From assembly GCA_003993805.1 (NCBI GenBank), contig RSEF01000006.1, forward strand, positions 27,499,402 through 27,563,401: 64,000 nt of DNA. The letters are read 5' to 3'. The position numbers and the translations under genes were made by a program. Of this stretch, positions 10,896 to 22,475 are shown piece by piece. The stretch comes from Himantopus leucocephalus. Taxonomy: Eukaryota; Chordata; Aves; Charadriiformes; Recurvirostridae. Within the stretch, counting starts at the first letter, position 1; every line of letters starts with the position of its first letter. The notes beneath the pieces were generated by a model that worked only from the letters and a program-made list of their open reading frames with translations, searched no databases and was not told the origin of the DNA.

Positions 10896-13800
10896 CTAAT
10901 GTGGTGAAATGAAAGGTTTTAGAATTATGAAATGCGTCCAAAATAGTCCACCACATCTTGAAGGGTGAATACTGGCTACATCTGTGGTAGATACTCTACT
11001 GTCACACACAAGCATTAGACCAAATACAGGGATAGGTGGGGCTGAAAGTACTTTTAAGAGTTGGCCTGTTCTCTCACACACAGATCCTGTGGCCGTATGC
11101 ATCCTCATCTCTATTCTAAGTGGTTCCTCTGTCATCCCTGATATATGAACGCCTTTCTCTTGAACTTGAATGCATGAGGAGTGGACCTCTTTTACTGTAG
11201 GACACTGGAGAAGATGACATGGTTTGATGACAGAGGTTACGTTGTCCCACAAGCAACAGAATCCCGATTTGCTAAACTTCAGCACTATAGCTGTACAGCC
11301 AAGTATCAGTCCCTAACTCCTGGATCTACAGCATGACACACATGGTACATAAAGGTAGACAGACAGAATCAGATATTTGGGAAAGGCCAAAAGGAAAAAA
11401 AAAAAAAATGGAAAAAAAAGGAAATGTAAACCTCGTCATTTACTACTGCGATGTTGACAGAGCTCCTTTATTCTGGGGTGCCTTGCTTTTCAAGAGTTCA
11501 TTTAAAATGAGAGAAGAATCAACAACAATAACTCCATTTTAAACCTTCTTTTTCAGCCTCTGTTGCTGCCTTTCAGTGCTTGAGTGTCTTTGCACATTTA
11601 TTCCTGAGCTGGGCAATTACAAACCTGCATTTTGCTCGTCTGACTTGTGTTTCCCAATTTCACCTGTATTTCGTGTCCCTAAATAGCTCTGTTATTCATG
11701 GCTGATTACTAACCATTCCTCTGTGTCTCTGACCCACCTGAATAGCAGAAGATGTCTCCACATGAAGTAGAGGCTCTTACATCCCACCCTCTGATTACAC
11801 AGCAAACCACTTTTGAAGATTACACAGTAATACATAAGCAATACTCCCATAAAATACAGACCCTCATCCTACAAGCCAGCTGATTAAACCCACGAGAGCT
11901 CACCCGTACAAGACCTCCAACAAGCTTTCGCCTCACAAGCAATGCTTTACTGTGTCTGAAGTTTCCTCCTCATTTGTAAAGCCTCTTATAGAGAAAACGG
12001 AGAAGCACACGGTAGTTCTGCAATCATGTAGTAAGAATCAGCCATGCAACAGCTATACTTTCAGCCAGAACAATGAATGCAATCATGAAGCAATTAGTGC
12101 AGGCGGCAGATGGTTTGCTGCTCTTTTTTTCTCAAGACTGGCAGGAAAAAGTCATGACCGAATAAGGGACTGGTCTGTCAGCAGTGGTAATTCAAGTCTG
12201 CTGCCCAAGGCAGAGACACAGGGAAGAGATATGGGAACAAAAGCGACCAAGTCACTGAAGCTTAATTGCTTGTCAGCTGAACCCCAGTAATTAACCACAT
12301 TCACCCACACACAACACCCAAGAAAATGGGACATAAAATGACTTCAGATTTCCCTAGCCTTGAGTAAATCCCTATTCAACCAAACAAAAAAAGATCTGTA
12401 GTACTTATCATAGTGATAGAGTCAGTGGGCTGTGAAGAGAGTGAGGGATGATGCAATGTGACCCATTTCCTATTCATCACAACTGAGCAATGAGAGGCAT
12501 GCACTAACTGTTGGCTTTGTCCTCACCAGTCCTGAATTGGATGGACAACTTCTGAGAACCAAAACATGCCAGACCCAAAGTGATTCCTGTCTCTCTCTTC
12601 ACCACCCGATTCTCCTGGTCCCAGCTGCTGCAATGGCAAGATGCAAATGGATGGCGACAATGACATGGCTTGCTAAAAGGATGTAAATGTGTTTTCTAAT
12701 TGATTCTCTCCTCCCTCCTGACTGTCAACAGCAAAATTAAATGAATGTAACAGTCCTAACTGGTCAAAATCCAACTTACTGCTTACGGCCCCCATCAGCA
12801 AAACCTTCACAGCCTCTTCAGTCAGTGCCATCAAAGTCAGCAATAACAAAATGTAAATTCCTTACCATGCAGATACGTTTCCCTTGCTTCCTTGGGTGAC
12901 TTTTAAGTCAGTGTGCATGCAGTGCCTGGAATCCAAGGAGTAATGGATTCTCTTGCATTAAATATGGCCTTAGCACGAGATCGCAAAATAGCAAACGGCA
13001 TTGTTATTTGTTCCAAACTACCCTGCAGCTCCCATTGCAATTATCTAAATACCTGCAGGACCTCTTAATTACTATGAGAAAATTCTGCCTTTGGATATAC
13101 AAGCATGAAACCAGTGGGAGTCATTTACACTTAGCCACAAGCTGAACTTCACCCTTACTTTGAGTTACATTTAATTTTTAGTCCAAGCTGATTAATACTC
13201 TTTGCCTGTTGGTTACCCTCTATGGTTCTTGGCCAAAGCCTGTTGAAGTCAGAAAATGTGTCCATTAGGCTTTGAAGTAGAAACCAGGCCTGTGACTCAT
13301 ACCAATACAGAGTACTTTTAAAATTCCATTTTAGAGTTAATTGGTACTGATCTACAGACTTTTTGCTACATGATTTTTTTCTTGCAATTACAGTATTGAG
13401 TTACCAACAGTTATCCAATTTGCTAATCAATGTCATAACACAAAGAGATATTACCATACAGCCTGCACCCTCTCACTCGAAACACCCCATGCACATTACT
13501 CCAACACCAACCCTATAAATTCAGGTTAATGCACAAAAGAGCCCTTTGTTCTTATATCTGGATTGTTTTTTAGGATTCTGTGGAAGAAGAGTGGGAGTTT
13601 CCTGTGGAATAGTAACAATATCTTTGCTAGAAGCCATCTACCGTATGAGCATTAGCTGTATGGACTCTAATTTAGAATTATTTCCTGAGCAGGCTGACTA
13701 CCACAACAGCTGAAATTAATTTTCTACTATAACCTATTTTATTTGACAAATTTACCACTGAAAGTTTCATTGATCCTCATGTAATAAATTTCCTGTTACC

Positions 13801-14154
13801 AGCACACAATAACTTTCTTTCCAAAAGGTCCTAAAAGACAGCAGAAACCAGATTCTGTTCAGTTTAATATCAGCCCAGAGAATTCAATAGCCACAAGGGA
13901 AAGGAAACATTTTGACCTTGCCTAATTACATACTGAACACCCAGAAATGATTTAACCTGCACCTTGCTCTGGAATAGATTATAACCATAGTATACTCTAC
14001 AAAATGTTGCAAGAGAGGTGAGTGAAAAATGCAATTGACTCTACAGGAAGAATTAGGCAGGCAAGATGCGTTTCCCATAGTTGGGAAGGATATTAAGCTA
14101 CTGGCCTAGAAGGATACTGTGTTTGAGCTTAAAGCAAAGGACTAAATTTCTATT

Positions 14155-14240
14155 CCAAAAATTCCCATAAGATCATTTTGTGACCTTAGCTACTTATGTA
14201 GCTTCCGTATGCCTTTATTTTCTCAGGCTTACAGTAATAG
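14155..14240 (+). repeat. Possible MIR-like ancient SINE fragment
   Basis: TTTTGTGACCTTAGCTACTT, ATGTAGCTTCCGTATGCC, TTATTTTCTCAGGCTTACAG and TAATAGTAACAA follow the order of the MIR core (TGTGACCTTGGGCAAGTCAC ... CTCTGTGCCTCAGTTTTC ... AATAATAGTA). It lies just left of the CR1 at 14415. Weak, from motif order only. Confidence 0.4.
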
Positions 14241-14414
14241 TAACAACAAACCTAATTTAGGCCAAAGGAAAATTAGTTATTTAATGTTTGTAAAATTAAT
14301 TCTAATACACAGATGGAAAACATCATAGAATCCAAACTTTTTTGTTGATATTCACATTAACGTATAACCTGAAAAATTCAGCCAATACTTTGAGTATTGA
14401 TTAGATTCAGATTC

Positions 14415-16310
14415 TCATAGAATCATAGAACGGTTTGGGTTGGAAGCGACCTTAAAGNNNNNNNNNNNNNNNNNNNNNNNNNNNNNNNNNNNNNNNNNNN
14501 NNNNNNNNNNNNNNNNNNNNNNNNNNNNNNNNNNNNNNNNNNNNNNNNNNNNNNNNNTGCTCCAGCCCCCTGATCATCTTTGTGGCCCTCCTCTGGACTT
14601 AGTCCAACTGGTCTACGTCCTCCTTATGCTGGGGGCTCCAGAGCTGGATGCAGTACTCTAGGTGGGGTTCTCACCAGAGTAGAGTAGAGGGGCAGAACCA
14701 CCTCCCTCGACCTGCTGGCCATTCTTCTTTTGATGCAGCCAAAGATGTGGTTGGCTTTGTGGGCTGTGAGCACACATTGCTGGCTCATGTTGAGCTTCTT
14801 ATCTATCAACATCCCCAAGTCCTTCTCCTTGGCACTCTTCTCAATCCATTCCCTGCCCAGCCTGTATTTGTGCTTGGGATTGCCCCAACACACATGCAGG
14901 ACCTTGCAATTTGGCCTTGTAATTTCATGAATTTTGCACAAGCCCGCCTCTCAAGCCTGTCCAGGTCCCTCTGGATGGCATCCTTTCCCCTCCAGTGTGT
15001 TGACTGCACCACACAGCTTGGTATCGTCGGCAAACTTGCTGAGGGTGCACTCAATCCCAATGTCCATGTCAACAACTAAGATAATAAACAGCACCGGTCC
15101 CAGTACTGACCCCTGAGGAACACCACTTGTCACTGCTTGCCACTTGGACATGGAGCCTTTGACCGCAACTCTTTGGCTGGTGGCCATCCAGCCCATTCCT
15201 TATCCACCGAATGGTCCAGCCATCAAATCCATCTCTCTCCAATTCAGAGACAACGATGTCATGTGGCACAGTGCTAAATGCTTTGTACAAGTCCAGGTAG
15301 ATGATGTCAGTTGATGTCCCCTTATCCACCAACACTGTTGCAGAACGCCACCGAATTTGTCAGACACAATTTGCCCTTAGTGAAGCCATGTTGGCTGTCA
15401 TCAATCACCTCCTTTTTTTTCACATGCCTTAGCATAGTTTCCAGGAGGATCTGCTCCATGATCTTGCCAGGCACAGAGGTGAGGCTGATCAGTCTGTAGT
15501 TCCCTGGGTATTCCTTTTTTCCCTTTTTAAAAATGGGGGTTATGTCTCCCCTTTTCCAGTCAGTGTGAACTTTACCAGACTGCCACGACTTCTTAAATAC
15601 GATGGATAGTGGCTCAGCAACTTCATCTGCCAGTTCCCTCAGGACCCGCGGATGAATCTCATCAGGTCCGTTGACTTGTGCAACTTCAGATTCTTTAGAT
15701 GGTCTCAAACCTGACCTTGTCCTACAGTGGGCGGTACCTCATTCTCCCAGTTCCTGCCTCTGCTTTCTGTGACTTGGGTGGTGCGGCTAGAGCACTTGCT
15801 AATGAAGACCAAGGCAAAAAAGCTGTTCAGCACATCAGCCTTCTCCATATCCTGGGTAACCAGGTCTCCTGTTTCCTTCCAGAGAGGGCCCACATTTTCC
15901 TTAGTCTTCCTGTTATCACCAACATACCTATAGAAACTTTTCTTGTTGCCCTTGATGTCCCTGGCCAGATTTCTATCAGGGCTTTAGCTTTCTTAACCTG
16001 CTTGGAGAATTTCTTTGCATTCCTCCCAGGCTACCTGTCCTTGCTTCCACCCTCTGTAGGCTTCTTTTTTGAGTTTCAGTTTCTCCAGGAGCTCTTTCTT
16101 CATTCATGCAGGCCTCCTGGTGGTTTTGCCTGACTTCCTCTTTGTTGGGATGCATTGGCCCTGAGCTTGGAGGAGGTGATCCTTGATTATCCCACGGTAG
16201 TCTACCAAACAGATCCCTGAAGAGACCAAAGTCTTCTCGCCTGAAGTCCAGGGCAGCAAGCTTACTGTGCACCCTCCTTGCTGCCCGAAGGATCTTGAAC
16301 TCCACTATCA
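14415..16310 (-). mobile_element. 5'-truncated CR1 LINE with broken reverse transcriptase, interrupted by an assembly gap
   Basis: The plus strand begins with the inverted CR1 tail (TCATAGAATCATAGAA) at 14415 and runs through typical bird CR1 3' sequence, so the element lies on the minus strand. Its ORF2 is in pieces. One frame (about 15708-15322) gives the start of the reverse transcriptase domain, with [15 protein letters not shown] and [17 protein letters not shown]. The next (15335-15069) holds [18 protein letters not shown] with the first catalytic Asp. A third (15196-14951) has [13 protein letters not shown] and the FADD box. The frame 14941-14624 is the downstream part. Frameshifts separate them, so the element is dead. 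Part of the EN-RT linker is present (15893-15705), but the endonuclease and ORF1 are missing, as usual for 5'-truncated LINEs. The right edge near 16310 is approximate. Bases 14458-14557 are Ns. Confidence 0.95.
14458..14557. other. Assembly gap of 100 N inside the CR1
   Basis: Exactly 100 Ns, the usual placeholder size. The left side stops in the CR1 3' terminal region (GACCTTAAAG) and the right side resumes at TGCTCCAGCC. In intact bird CR1 copies these points are several hundred bases apart, so the missing sequence is probably longer than 100 bp. Repeat-induced collapse is the likely cause. Confidence 0.97.
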
Positions 16311-17194
16311 CGTGTAAAACACAAGACTAATATATTAGATGCCAAGATATTTAGCTCTTTTACCCCTGTTGGGAGCTCAGTAAAATTGTTTTGGTCTGTT
16401 TTCCAGTTTTATTCAAAACCATCAAAATGTCAGGATGTAAAATCTGCCATTTCTCAGAGCAGTTTGCTCCAACGGATACTTACTTCACAGCTGAGTTTAT
16501 CTGCCATTGACTCCTATCTGTCAATTCTTGTTAGAAATTTTTTTGCTAGATCAAAATGCTTACTCACATTTTGTCTTTCCCCATCAATATATTTATGAAC
16601 AACAATATAGTTTCCCTTTAATCTGCTTTTTGGTAAAGAGATTGAGTTCTATCAGTCCTTCAGTGGAAGATGACTGGCTGGCAAGTATTGATGTGCTTGA
16701 TTTTCAAAAAGTTCTAACAATAAGGTCTCTTGCAAGCAAGTCCCATTCTGTTGTCTCAAGTTGGGCAGAAAAAAATCATGGCAAATCTCACAGTATATTT
16801 ATTCGGCTGATGGATAACCCATACTGAAGGAACTGGACTTCAAAGGAAATCGATTCACCACTACTTTTCTCTTAGAAAATCAAAGGCTACATGAAAATAT
16901 GCCAACCAGATAGGAACAAGGAGTGTCTTATACTGTTCTTGGAGCTGCTGCTAGGATGAAGCAAGAGAATTGTTAAACAAGAGGACAAAAAGCCTCATGA
17001 AAGGTTGTTATTCCTATCATGAAGGATCCTAGCTGTCTTCACTGCCCATTGACTGTCACATGATATTGCCAAAAGGACTGATGAATAAATGCAGACTGCC
17101 AGGTCATTCATAGAGCGCTAGGTCCCAAGAACACCATAGATGCCCGTGTCTTTTACTTTGCCCTTTACATTGAGGCTTACTCAATGCTTTTTGC

Positions 17195-17221
17195 TTGGAA
17201 ATACCAGTTTGGTATTTCCAA
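17195..17221. repeat. Perfect 11-bp inverted repeat 120 nt inside the intron from the 17342 donor
   Basis: TTGGAAATACC and GGTATTTCCAA are exact complements around the 5-nt loop AGTTT. In the SORCS1 transcript it would fold as a stem about 120 nt downstream of the GTAAGAAT donor. A direct repeat of ACTGTCCT follows at about 17224-17250. Confidence 0.8.
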
Positions 17222-17341
17222 AACTGTCCTGGTATCACTCCAAAGACTGTCCTGAATGCTCTGCAGCAGTTATGTAGAGAGATGAAGGAACCCTAGGTTG
17301 TTCCTAAGCAACCAAAGCGAAATACTGTCAATGATTCTTAC

Positions 17342-17500
17342 CTTCTGATCTTGGCTGTATGCTAAGATCCAATCTTCCTGCTTGGGGTGGAAGAGCAGAC
17401 TATGGATGTAGAAGTTCAGGCGGTATTTTTGATAGGTGGCCCCTTCATCAGAGCTGATTAATAAGCTGCTCTCAACTTCTGGATCAGTCAGCAGCATAAT
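17342..17500 (-). CDS. SORCS1: SORCS1 internal coding exon (VPS10 propeller, Asp-box)
   Basis: Seen: a 159-nt exon of exactly 53 codons, phase 0 at both ends. The acceptor is TTGCCTTCCATATAG just above 17500 and the donor is AAG|GTAAGAAT at 17341. The peptide runs from IMLLTDPEVESSLLIS through SSDEGATYQKYRLNFYI and HSLLFHPKQEDWILAY to SQDQK. SSDEGATY is a textbook Asp-box (S-x-D-x-G-x-T-aromatic), which marks beta-propeller blades of VPS10 domains. Known: in SORCS1 this stretch lies in the N-terminal part of the mature luminal domain, after the blade containing STDYGTTYEKL. The combination IMLLTDPE, RLNFYI and ILAYSQDQK matches SORCS1 as remembered, whereas SORCS3 has RLTFYI and VLAYSLDQK. 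The product would traffic cargo such as neurotrophin receptors, APP or synaptic proteins; that is family knowledge, not visible here. The open frame read past the donor (ending VRIIDS...) is intron. A database alignment would settle the paralogue. Confidence 0.93.
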
Positions 17501-17808
17501 CTATATGGAAGGCAAAGATGAAAATACAGTGGTGAAGAGAAATCAGATGGAAAAATGAGTAAGCAGCTAGGAACTTCAGATAAGCTTATTAAATATGCCC
17601 ATTTCAAAATGTTTCAATGCAATATCAAAACTAAGCGTAGCCAATCTTTCAGTAAGGAAAACAGTATATTTCAGCTATGTATATAAACATAACATATGAT
17701 CAAATAGGCAGAACGACTTTACCGCTAGTTAAAATAGACCTAAATGAAGCTATGCTTAGGTTATCAGAAAAATCAAACCTGATTTGTAACACCAGATTGC
17801 AAACTTAC

Positions 17809-17856
17809 TAAGTTACCAGACAGCCACAGTGGGCTGCTTGGGTCTTCATGAATGAT
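17809..17856 (-). other. Candidate 48-nt microexon of SORCS1 (unproven)
   Basis: Seen on the minus strand: a pyrimidine-rich tract (including TGTCTGTCTTTTTTTC and AACTTTTTGTCTGCCG), an AG acceptor (CCAATAG) and 48 nt that read IIHEDPSSPLWLSGNL without a stop. A consensus GTAAGT donor follows at 17803-17808. The length is a multiple of three and the downstream exon begins in phase 0, so inclusion would insert 16 residues just before IMLLTDPE. A TGC lies about 15 nt upstream of the acceptor, as in many neural microexons regulated by SRRM4. Against it: I recall no such segment in mammalian SORCS1, and 16 codons without a stop are expected by chance in nearly half of cases. It lies 308 bp upstream of the known exon. 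Confidence 0.25.
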
Positions 17857-18469
17857 CTATTGGAACGGCAGACAAAAAGTTAGGTGTTAAGAAAAAAAGA
17901 CAGACACACAGAGAATGAGCTCTAATGGTGAGCTTTGTTAGACTCTGGCAGAATTTTCAGAGAAGATGACAGTTTCATTGCCTGAAATGTTATAACCTGG
18001 CTGCCTGCAAGAAGCAATCTTGCTTTGGCAGGAGGACACATTTGATAATGTGCTGGGTTCTTTCCACCTCCAGTTTCTATGGTGCTGTGAATTATAGATT
18101 CGGTAGTGTATCAAAAATAATCTTCACATAGCAAAGTTGCTTTCTAGCTTTGTCCAAGAGTGTTAGTTCAGGAGTGACAGAAGATACACGGCTTGCAGTT
18201 GTAGTAGCTATTTCTCCCCATTAACTGTGCTATTAATTGGTCTGCATTGCTGATGAATCAGAGAGAATAATGAGATACTCCTCTCATGTGTCTCTGCATG
18301 AGAGAGTATATAGGTTTGAGCAGTAGAAAGAGATCATTCCAGTATTTCAGCAAGCAACAAAGTAATACCCCTAAGGAACGGGAATGAGGCACCATGAATG
18401 ACAAACATGAAAAGTTCCGAAGAATATGGGAAGGTATTAAAGCCTTGAATCATTAGCTTCTTTCTTTTC

Positions 18470-18485
18470 TTTTTTTTTTTTTTTT
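18470..18485. repeat. T16 run within a pyrimidine tract
   Basis: CTTCTTTCTTTTC followed by sixteen T. In gene sense this is a purine run. No unit structure or retroposon body is recognised on either side. Confidence 0.7.
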
Positions 18486-20417
18486 AAGTACTGGTGCTGC
18501 TGTTGCTTTGCAAATGGCAAACACTGATACGTTCTGAGACAAGCCTAAAATGAAAGGATCCACACCTGGCATTTCTCAGGGCAAATTCCTATCTGGGTCT
18601 GAACACTGCAAAAATCACATACTCTGTTTCCTTCTCTTTCTTTCATTTAGGCAGGCAGAGTTAAATACAACTTAACTCACTACCTATGAATTACAGGGTG
18701 CCATAAGTCTTGATAGACACCAGATGCTAAACTATTTGTATGTGAAGGTGTAAATACACATATAATCTACACAGGAAATGTCCTTCATTATTTGGTAACT
18801 GCCAGAGGTTTTTATCTACCTCTAGAAACCCCTTTGGTAGCACAACAATTTAGCCTGGGACTTAGAATGTTGGGGTTCTTCAAAATCCCTGAACTTTAAT
18901 ATCCCAAGTGATCTTAGACCAGTTACATTATCACGTTGTATCTCAAACATAAATTAGGGTAATGTTTCCATTGTACCATAAAGGTAGAGTCTCCTTTTGT
19001 ATCTCTAATTTACTTTTGAAATCTTGTGATGAAAACATGTGTTATTAGAATTAAACATTGTTATTTTCATTTAACACTTTCAAGTACATCAATCACGCCA
19101 CTGATACGATTTCTAAACTGAAGATTGCATGATAGAAGCTACAGAGAAAGCATTAATAAACAAAATGTCAATATATAGATCATCTACTGTCACTAAGTAG
19201 CTTATCCAGCTTCTGGAGCCAAAAATTAAATTGTGATGTTTATCAGTCGGTTCTTTTTTCTTACCAGACTAATTTCTGGGACAACGCATCTATGGTTAGC
19301 ATTTATCAATTCAGTACTAGGATTCAGGCATTATGATTTTCCTATTTTTATGGCTTCCTTCTCGAGTGGATTTTGTTTATGTTGGTATTTGAAAATATCA
19401 CAGCACAGCATTAATTTGGACTATAGCAACTAGAGCAGAAATAAGCACAAATCAATGGGCTTGATCCAAGCTCCCTGAAGTTAATAAGAGTCTTGTCATT
19501 GACTTTGGATTGCGCCTCTAAGGCAAGTTGTTAATCAAGATCCACTCTAGTCTCACGTATTTCCTTCTACCTGCACAAGGAACTCATCTGACCTCATCAC
19601 TGTCATATCCAAGCACATCACCGCCTTAACACATTTTCTGTCAGGCCACTCCTCTGAAGTGTGAAAGTGCTCTTATCTCCATTTCTTAGAAAGGGAATTG
19701 AGGGACAAACTGTTGAGGCACTGAAGCACCTAATTCCTCATTCAATAAATAGAAGTTAAGTGCCTAAACAGACTTGCCAGCACTGCTGACTTTGGCTTTA
19801 ATCTGCTAACTACCACCCTAGGCTATTACTACTGTTTTTTGAGGTATCTACAGTCTCCAGAAGCCTTCGCTGTTGCATTGCTATAACCAGCCATTCCGCA
19901 TATATGAAGTGTTGCAGAACGCATCAGTTTTGCTACATACGCCAAGAGCAATAGTGTTTTAGATATGGCAGAGCTGTGCAGAACTGCTGCAGATTTATAC
20001 AAGGGCATACAGAGAGTTGGAGACAGAGGAGGGAGTTGACAGATGACTCCCCAGCCGCTAGTCACATTGGTAACTATGAGACCAACTTTCAGTGCTGGGA
20101 CAGCATTGGCTGCTCCACCGTTGTACCCTGGCATTGCCAAGCTCTTTGCACAGATGCCATAAACCAAAACACGCTAGAGTTGACTGAGCAGTCACTACTC
20201 ACAGTCAGAGCATATTTCTTACAAGACAAGAAACGCTATTTTAATTACAACAAATCTGCATGTAAATAATCGGAGTTACAAGCCCAAAAGATAGCATTTA
20301 TTGGATAAGAAGCAGAAATTGATATCTGTATGAAAAATCTGTCAAAACGAGAGTGAAATGCTGTGTGTATCTACATGAACCTTTCCAATCAGTCCAGGAG
20401 TGTGCTTCTGAAATGAA

Positions 20418-20437
20418 TCCCCCAAATTTTTGGGGGA
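20418..20437. repeat. Short perfect palindrome
   Basis: TCCCCCAAA and TTTGGGGGA form 9-bp arms with a 2-nt centre. It is a small cruciform-capable site with no neighbouring feature. Confidence 0.7.
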
Positions 20438-21194
20438 AATCTCTGTAGCAAATCCTTATACACTATGTTCTGGCTCATACCACAATGATCTCAAAGCACA
20501 GAAACTGAATTCCCTTTCAAGGAAACAAAACCAGAATATACATTTCAGGAGTGCATCTAATGTGCTCCAACCACCACTGGACATTTAGCTCAAAGTATCA
20601 GGTTAGCGCTAAAGTCAGCCTAAAAAATGCTTATATTGCAGATAGATGTCGACTCAACATCAACCATTTAATTCTACAAGCCACTTCCACTGAGCTGCAC
20701 TACATGCTAATGTAGTTGCAGCCACATTAGCTTAGTTTTATTGCCTAAGTTGCCTGGAACATAAATGAGAAAGGAGGGAAAGTACAATTAATTTTAATAT
20801 TTTTGTTGTTGCAGCATATGAAACGCGGAGAAAATAGATTTTAGGATTTTCTTTGAAATAAATGAAGCCAATTTCTGCTCTGAAGTAGTCTTGCCCATTG
20901 AGTTGATGCAGTTGCTTATACAGAAAATAAAAGCGGACACAGACGTGTTGAACAGGAAAAGCATGGAAAATAAAACCAGTAACAGTAACAAAGTAAATCT
21001 AAATTTAGAAGTCATAAAATTTAACATCTAAGAATATCTAAGATAACAGATTAGAATTACACTGTTTTTATAATTTCTGACTTGACCGTAGAAAGCATGC
21101 TGGATTTTCTTAAATACGAGCTCCTCAACGGAGCGATCTCCTTGCTCTGTTTCTACAGTGCTTAATACTACATATCACTGCTTCCCCAGCTAAC

Positions 21195-22475
21195 GCTGGT
21201 TTCTGGACAAGCATATTTTGGACATCATTGGGGAATCAACACGGCTTTTTCACATGAAAATCACACCTTAAATCTATCCAGGTTCTTAGAGCCTGTAGGG
21301 AAAGACAACCTAGCTGATGAAGTCTAATAGGATTTTTGAGGGGATCCCTTGCCAAATGATCTGAAATTGTCATGGGATAAAAGATCTTTCCATAGATTAA
21401 TTTATGGTTAGAAGATCAGCATCAAAGGTTAGGGAAAAAATCTTTCCGTTTCCACAATGGAGAGAAGTGTTCATTTGGAATTTCCTCAATGCTTTTTGTT
21501 GTTTAATTTATTCATTAATAATCTGGAAAGAAGGAAGGAAAGATAGGTGACAGAGTTTGCTGATGGCAGTAAGGTATTCAGAATGATGAAAACAAAAGCC
21601 AGCTACGAAGATCCGTAAAAGGATTTCACAATACTGAGTACTTGAGCAGTAAACTGACAGGTGAAATTCAGTGATGATGTATGAAATAAAAAAAATGAAA
21701 CAAAACAATTGGAGAAAAGCAATCCCAGCATAACAGACAGAACAATAGGCTCTGAGCAGATGCTTCCTTCAGGAAAGGAGTCTGGGGGTTTCAGTGAAGA
21801 GGTCTGTGAAAATAGAAGCTCAGTCCTCAGTTCCTATCAAAAAACACAATTATAGCTGTAGGAATTATTAGGAAAGAATAACAAAGCATAACAAATAATG
21901 CTATTAGGCCACTGTAAAGTATTGCCACATCTTTAATGCTGGGTGCTTTTCTTATCCTCCATCTTAAAAAAAAACAAAAAAAAGGTTATAATAGAAAACT
22001 GAATACCTATAAAGGTGATTGAAGAAAACTATGAAACATTTTTCATACAAGCAGCAAATAAACAAACTATTCAACTTCCAAAAGAGATAAATGACAGGCA
22101 ATTGACCAAAGTCTACAAAACTATGAATGGCCTGGAAATGCTTAGAGAATAACTGTTCACTCTGTCATAATACAAAACTCATGACCATCAAATGAAATTA
22201 CCAAGAGTGAGATAGGTAACATAGGTAAGGCCATGATTTTTTTTTTTACCTGGTTAAACCATGGAACTCCTTGTGATAAGTTTGTTGTAGATGTCAAAAG
22301 TTTATATGAATACAAAAAATTAATAGATAGCTTTCCTGGACAAAAAAAAAAATAAACTATCAATTCAAAAATATCACTGTTGGCTCAGGAATCTTAATCA
22401 CAGACTGCGGAATTCTGGGAAAATACATAGGAAAATATCATTATATACTTGCCCTCTCAACAAAGAGTGGAACTG
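21195..22475 (+). mobile_element. Ancient amniote CR1 LINE relic (L3-like), reverse transcriptase region to 3' end
   Basis: The sequence follows, in order and with heavy decay, the last third of an old amniote CR1 ORF2. ATTGGGGAATCAACACGGC lies near 21230, then TCATGGGATAAAAGATC and CAATGGAGAGAAGTG near 21450. ATTCATTAATAATCTGGAAAG near 21510 corresponds to FINNLE, and AGAGTTTGCTGATGGCAG to the FADD region. AAACTATGAATGGCCTGGA lies near 22120, ACCATCAAATGAAATTA near 22180 and CCATGGAACTCCTTGTG near 22260. It is full of stops and small indels. It sits in plus orientation, opposite to SORCS1. Similar CR1s are abundant in turtles and crocodilians, so this copy probably predates birds. Both boundaries are approximate. 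Confidence 0.78.

Larger units (their letters stand above)
270..17341 (-). other. SORCS1: SORCS1 intron, 17,072 bp as assembled
   Basis: This intron lies between the two recognised exons, with a GTAAGAAT donor at its high end and a TTTTGTCCCCAG acceptor at its low end. It holds a purine/pyrimidine hairpin (1769-1816), a T44 run with one N (5263-5307), an old amniote CR1 relic (8538-8785), a short CR1 tail (10821-10895), the truncated CR1 with a 100-N gap (14415-16310), faint MIR-like scraps, and a perfect hairpin near the donor (17195-17221). I see no coding exon in it. All open frames between 270 and 17341 lack recognisable domains, apart from the CR1 reverse transcriptase pieces. True length is uncertain because the gap has placeholder size. 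Confidence 0.85.

Noticed and set aside
10896..11285. 129-residue minus-strand open frame
   Set aside because: No recognisable domain, no splice or conservation signal; length is within chance for 64 kb of intron.
15322..15708. 128-residue minus-strand open frame as a gene
   Set aside because: It is the frameshifted start of the CR1 reverse transcriptase, not a host gene.
19829..20269. Overlapping open frames of 112 (minus) and 97 (plus) residues
   Set aside because: No recognisable family; the minus frame has no suitable acceptor/donor pair or SORCS1 similarity.
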